DNA of 8,888 nt, taken from contig DASPXK010000315.1 of the NCBI GenBank assembly GCA_035637315.1, forward strand, positions 1 through 8,888. The letters are read 5' to 3'. The position numbers were made by a program, and so were the translations under genes. A model generated the notes under the pieces. That model saw nothing but the letters and a program-made list of their open reading frames with translations. It did no database searches and was not told the origin of the DNA. Below, piece by piece: positions 6,644 to 8,888 of this stretch (the first letter of the stretch is position 1; each line of letters begins with the position of its first letter). Origin of the DNA: DASPXK01 sp035637315 (GTDB lineage: Bacteria > Chloroflexota > UBA6077 > JACCZL01).

Positions 6644-6653
6644 GCAACGTTGC
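6644..6653. promoter_or_regulatory. Perfect 10-bp palindrome GCAACGTTGC upstream of the secreted protein gene
   Basis: The self-complementary site lies 63 bp before the ATG at 6717, between the candidate promoter and the gene, in an AT-richer stretch of the 6471-6716 gap. It has the shape of an operator half-site pair, but no regulator is assigned. The rest of this gap holds only the hairpin at 6496-6524 and no convincing ORF. Confidence 0.22.
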
Positions 6654-6716
6654 GTTACGAAGCATAAGGGGCGGAGTGCCCTAGACGGGTGATGCGCGAA
6701 CGGAGGTGCGGTAGAT

Positions 6717-7088
6717 ATGCGCAGGATGATGGCCCTTCTCCTGGTGGCCGTGGCCGTGGCGGCTATAGCCACGGCGTTTCCGGCTTCGCCCGTTGACGCG
6801 AAGCCCCGCGGCGACCCGACCCTGACGGTGACAGCGTCGCCGCCCGCTACCCAGATCTCTTCCTTTAGCTGGGTCGACATCGCCGGCTGCGGCTTCCAAG
6901 CGGGCAGCGTCACCCTGGTCATGAATTCGCCGACGGCGATGTCTTTCACTGCTGTGGCCGTCGATGGCGGCTGCATCAGCCTTCACTGGACGGTCAACAG
7001 CGCTGGCAGCTACAAGCTGGACGCCCTTCAGAACGTCAACGGGAACAAGTCGAGCGTGGTGGCCACGACAGCGTTCAGCGTGCAGTAG
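6717..7088 (+). CDS. Small secreted beta-rich protein with Sec signal peptide
   Basis: A 123-residue exported protein of unknown function. Residues 1-28 are a classical Sec signal peptide: a basic MRR start, a hydrophobic run (ALLLVAVAVAAIATA, 6-20) and a cleavage site after PVDA (25-28). The mature part of about 95 residues is rich in Thr, Ser and Val with alternating hydrophobics, and VDIAGCGFQAGSVTLVM (53-69) resembles the 'sGsGF.pGs.vtv' strand-turn-strand of IPT/TIG or Ig-like domains. Two cysteines (C58, C86) could form one disulfide. There is no lipobox, cell-wall sorting signal or second membrane helix, so the mature protein is probably released. ATG 6717 has an excellent GGAGGTG (6702-6708) upstream. 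It lies 246 bp after the CHAT gene in the same direction and probably has its own promoter. It converges on the surface-protein gene. Confidence 0.8.
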   Translation: MRRMMALLLVAVAVAAIATAFPASPVDAKPRGDPTLTVTASPPATQISSFSWVDIAGCGFQAGSVTLVMNSPTAMSFTAVAVDGGCISLHWTVNSAGSYKLDALQNVNGNKSSVVATTAFSVQ

Positions 7089-7174
7089 GCCGAACTGGCG
7101 AACTCATTCGGCGCAGGGACCGGCGCGGCCCGCAGCCTCGCGCTCGTGCTGGTCCCGGAGCCGCCGGAGGCGGA

Positions 7175-7203
7175 CCTGGGCGCGGGCGTCTGGGACGCCC
7201 AGG
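7175..7203 (+). other. Two mutually exclusive hairpins after the secreted protein gene
   Basis: CCTGGGCG (7175-7182) can pair with CGCCCAGG (7196-7203), an 8-bp stem. Alternatively GGGCGTC (7184-7190) can pair with GACGCCC (7194-7200), a 7-bp stem with a 3-nt loop. The two share bases 7196-7200, so only one can form at a time. No T-run follows. This may be part of the 3' end of the small-protein transcript; no regulatory role is shown. Confidence 0.25.
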
Positions 7204-7247
7204 CGTAACCGACGAGCGCGCTAGCCACGCCGGGCGGAGATGGTCAA

Positions 7248-7273
7248 GGGGGCCGACCATCCGGTCGGCCCCC
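7248..7273. terminator. Strong hairpin between convergent genes, probable bidirectional tailless terminator
   Basis: GGGGGCCGACC (7248-7258) and GGTCGGCCCCC (7263-7273) form a perfect 11-bp stem with a 4-nt ATCC loop. It sits between the plus-strand secreted gene (stop 7088) and the minus-strand surface-protein gene (stop 7362), where a shared terminator is expected. Neither side has a T-run, so it would resemble the tailless terminators described in high-GC bacteria. Confidence 0.65.
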
Positions 7274-7297
7274 GCGTCGTGTTGGCCCTCCTTCCTC

Positions 7298-7331
7298 GGC
7301 GGCCCGCTCGAGCCGCCCCTCTTATTTATTT
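7298..7331 (+). terminator. Hairpin with T-rich tail, plus-strand terminator candidate
   Basis: GGCGGC (7298-7303) pairs with GCCGCC (7312-7317) around an 8-nt loop. On the plus strand it is followed by CCTCTTATTTATTT, a U-rich though interrupted tail. It would be a back-up stop for plus-strand transcription before it enters the convergent surface-protein gene. The stem is short, so confidence is moderate. Confidence 0.42.
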
Positions 7332-7345
7332 ACTTACTTACTTAC
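7322..7345 (-). repeat. Tetranucleotide array giving six TAA stops in all three minus-strand frames
   Basis: Twenty-four bases are built of 4-nt units (TTAT/TTAC type on the plus strand). On the minus strand this places TAA at 7342-7344, 7338-7340, 7334-7336, 7330-7332, 7326-7328 and 7322-7324, one every 4 nt, so each reading frame meets two stops. It lies 17 bases beyond the TAG stop (7364-7362) of the surface-protein gene. It is AT-rich in a GC-rich setting. It may be a slippage microsatellite, and it also supplies the T-rich tail of the neighbouring hairpin. Confidence 0.8.
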
Positions 7346-7361
7346 GCCTCGTCCTCCTCCG

Positions 7362-8888
7362 CTATGGATCGATCACCACCGTGCAGGTATAGGTTCCCGG
7401 AACGAGGCTGGTGGTGCCGTCGCCCAGGGTCCTTGGCGAGCCCTCAGGCAGATTCACCGGGTTGGCGTCGCCGGTGCACTGGATCGTGGCCGTGGTCGAG
7501 GTGCCGGCCAGCGAGTCGAAGCTCACCGTGATCGTCGACAACGGCGTGTCCTTGAAGACCGCCGGTGCCGCCTCCGAGCCGCTGCCGCAGGCGGCGCTCT
7601 GGGTGACCGACACGCTCACCGCGCTCGCGTCGTCGATCTTGTACCCGCTCGGGGCGGCGGTCTCCGTGACCGTGTAGCTGCCGAGCGAGAGGTTGTCCTT
7701 GCACGCAGTGCCGTCGCTGCCGGCGGTTGTCAGCGTGGCGACCAGATTCTTATTGGGGGTCGTGTCCCTGATCTCGAACGTGGCCCCGGCCAGGCCGGAG
7801 TTGCCCTTGATCGACTGCTTGGTGACCTTGATGGCGCCGGTCTTACGGGTGTTGGTGATGGTGCAGGTCTTGTTGTCGCCGGCCGCCAGCGAGACGCTGC
7901 CGCCGGCTGCGCAGTCCCCACCGATCACGGTGTCGTAGTCGGACAGGGACGTGCCCGTGCCGGCAATCTCCCCGACGGTGTGGCTGCCGATGCTGACCAC
8001 CTGCGCCCCGGTGGTGCCGTTGTTGCCGACGTCAGTCGCCTTGGTGACGCCATCGATCTGCAGGTTGAACTTGCCGGGGTCACTGCTCGGGACCAGGACC
8101 TTATTCACCGTCAGCGTCGGCCGCTTGGTGTTGGTGTAGGTACAGTCGACGGTGCCCTGGGCCGCCAAGCTGATGTTGACCTTCAGCGGGTTGCTGTCTT
8201 GCGTCCCGCTCGACCCCGACGAGGCCGTGCAAGTGAGGCTGGTCAGGTCCCAGCCCGACGGCAGCGTCTCGGTCACGTTGTAGCCGGAGCCCGCCTGGAC
8301 ATTCGAGTAGGTCCGCGGCGTCCCGCCACCCGTCAGAGTGAAGGAGGTGGGACTCAGGCCACCCCCAGCCGCGTACGTGAAGCTGGTGGTGTCGCTGCTC
8401 GGATCGGTCACCTTGCGGATGATGATCGAGCCGCAGTTGCTGACGTTGACCTTGAGCGGGGCGATGAAATCCTTGATCTCCGAATTGAACGAGGCGGACG
8501 AGCGGCTCTTCAGGTAAGCGCTCCCGAAGCTCTCGCACTGGCCGGTCGTGAAGATGCCCGCGCCTTGCAGGTTGACGGCCGCTTCGCCGAACGTCCTGGC
8601 CGAGAGGGTTCGGGGGCCCGGCGGGATAGGATCGACGGTCGAGACACTGTTGACGGACCCTTCGAAATTCCCGGTGAGGCTGTGGACCGCGTCCCAGCAC
8701 GGCAGTTTATTGCCGGCCTGGCAGGTGGGGTTCGTACCGGTTTGGCCCGCGGTCGTCTTCCAAATGTGGTAGCCGAGGGTCGGGACGGTCCCGCCTTGCG
8801 ACAGGTCGTACCCGATCAGGAGGTCGCCGGCGGTGCGGACCGGCGTCACCGCATTGGCGCTGCAGTCCGGGGGGCACTGCTTCTGGTT
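7362..8888 (-). CDS. Secreted multi-domain surface protein with prealbumin/SpaA-like repeats (5' end beyond right edge)
   Basis: The C-terminal 508 residues are visible. The frame stays open to base 8888 with no stop, so the GTG at 8849 is an internal valine and the true start, with any signal peptide, lies outside. Numbered from the edge, residues about 20-155 form a Cys-containing head (LIGYDLSQGG, then FGSAYLKSRSSASF and EIKDFIAPLKVNVSNCG). Three beta-sandwich modules follow: about 155-254 (ending CTYTNT), 257-347 (ending CTITNT) and 349-448. The third has the SpaA/Cna-B hallmarks KVTK, GLAGATFEI and YTVTETAAPSGY. A final Cys-containing module ends the chain at TCTVVIDP. In Cna-B-like domains a Lys-Asn isopeptide bond, promoted by the Glu in ETxAPxGY, stiffens the fold; the third module ends FKDT, with Asp where Asn is usual. 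No LPXTG, hydrophobic tail or basic anchor is present, so attachment is non-covalent or through the unseen N-terminus. Adhesin or surface-layer-like roles are inferred. Confidence 0.85.
   Translation of the reverse strand, partial: NQKQCPPDCSANAVTPVRTAGDLLIGYDLSQGGTVPTLGYHIWKTTAGQTGTNPTCQAGNKLPCWDAVHSLTGNFEGSVNSVSTVDPIPPGPRTLSARTFGEAAVNLQGAGIFTTGQCESFGSAYLKSRSSASFNSEIKDFIAPLKVNVSNCGSIIIRKVTDPSSDTTSFTYAAGGGLSPTSFTLTGGGTPRTYSNVQAGSGYNVTETLPSGWDLTSLTCTASSGSSGTQDSNPLKVNISLAAQGTVDCTYTNTKRPTLTVNKVLVPSSDPGKFNLQIDGVTKATDVGNNGTTGAQVVSIGSHTVGEIAGTGTSLSDYDTVIGGDCAAGGSVSLAAGDNKTCTITNTRKTGAIKVTKQSIKGNSGLAGATFEIRDTTPNKNLVATLTTAGSDGTACKDNLSLGSYTVTETAAPSGYKIDDASAVSVSVTQSAACGSGSEAAPAVFKDTPLSTITVSFDSLAGTSTTATIQCTGDANPVNLPEGSPRTLGDGTTSLVPGTYTCTVVIDP

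Noticed and set aside
7089..7208. In-frame continuation of the small secreted protein past its TAG for 39 codons to a TAA
   Set aside because: Open stretches of this length are common in GC-rich DNA. The mature protein already ends in a plausible final beta strand (TTAFSVQ), and there is no readthrough motif.
8847..8849. GTG at 8849 as the start of the surface protein
   Set aside because: The same frame continues without a stop to the window edge, with plausible Cys-rich protein sequence (QCPPDCSANA), and a start here would leave an exported protein without a signal peptide.
1..8888. CRISPR array, cas genes, tRNA or insertion sequence near the TPR-CHAT gene
   Set aside because: These were looked for because of the Craspase parallel; no regularly spaced repeats, cas-like proteins, cloverleaf or transposase frames were seen in the window.

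Overview
This is a GC-rich bacterial window with tightly packed genes, several GTG starts, a probable leaderless gene and large soluble signalling proteins. That profile fits Chloroflexota, Candidatus Dormibacterota or Actinomycetota, probably from soil or water. The assignment is an inference: no rRNA or marker gene is present. No tRNA, CRISPR array, transposase or phage gene was seen.

Left part (1-1850, minus strand): a two-gene metabolic operon. A class I adenylate-forming acyl-CoA ligase is followed, through a 4-base stop/start overlap, by a short-chain dehydrogenase/reductase that runs off the left edge. Together they suggest activation and oxidation of an organic acid.

Middle (1905-6470, plus strand): a four-gene signalling cassette divergent from the ligase. 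It encodes an ECF-like sigma factor, two paralogous small proteins with a transthyretin/carboxypeptidase-regulatory-like core, and a 939-residue TPR-CHAT protein with an intact caspase-like His/Cys dyad. The CHAT gene begins on the base after the preceding stop codon. No member has an obvious membrane segment, so a cytosolic pathway is likely. The set of parts (sigma factor, small partner proteins, TPR-CHAT peptidase) recalls the type III-E CRISPR Craspase module (TPR-CHAT/Csx29, Csx30, Csx31, RpoE), but no CRISPR component is visible. A protease-controlled sigma switch is the main hypothesis. The 54-bp gap to the ligase gene holds two interlocked divergent promoters.

Right part (6471-8888): a small secreted beta-rich protein (plus strand) converges on a large secreted, multi-domain surface protein (minus strand) whose N-terminus lies beyond the right edge. 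Between them, 7089-7361 holds several hairpins, including a perfect 11-bp stem, and a tetranucleotide array carrying six TAA codons that cover all three minus-strand frames. Both proteins could be cell-envelope outputs of the neighbouring signalling cassette, but nothing in the sequence proves it.
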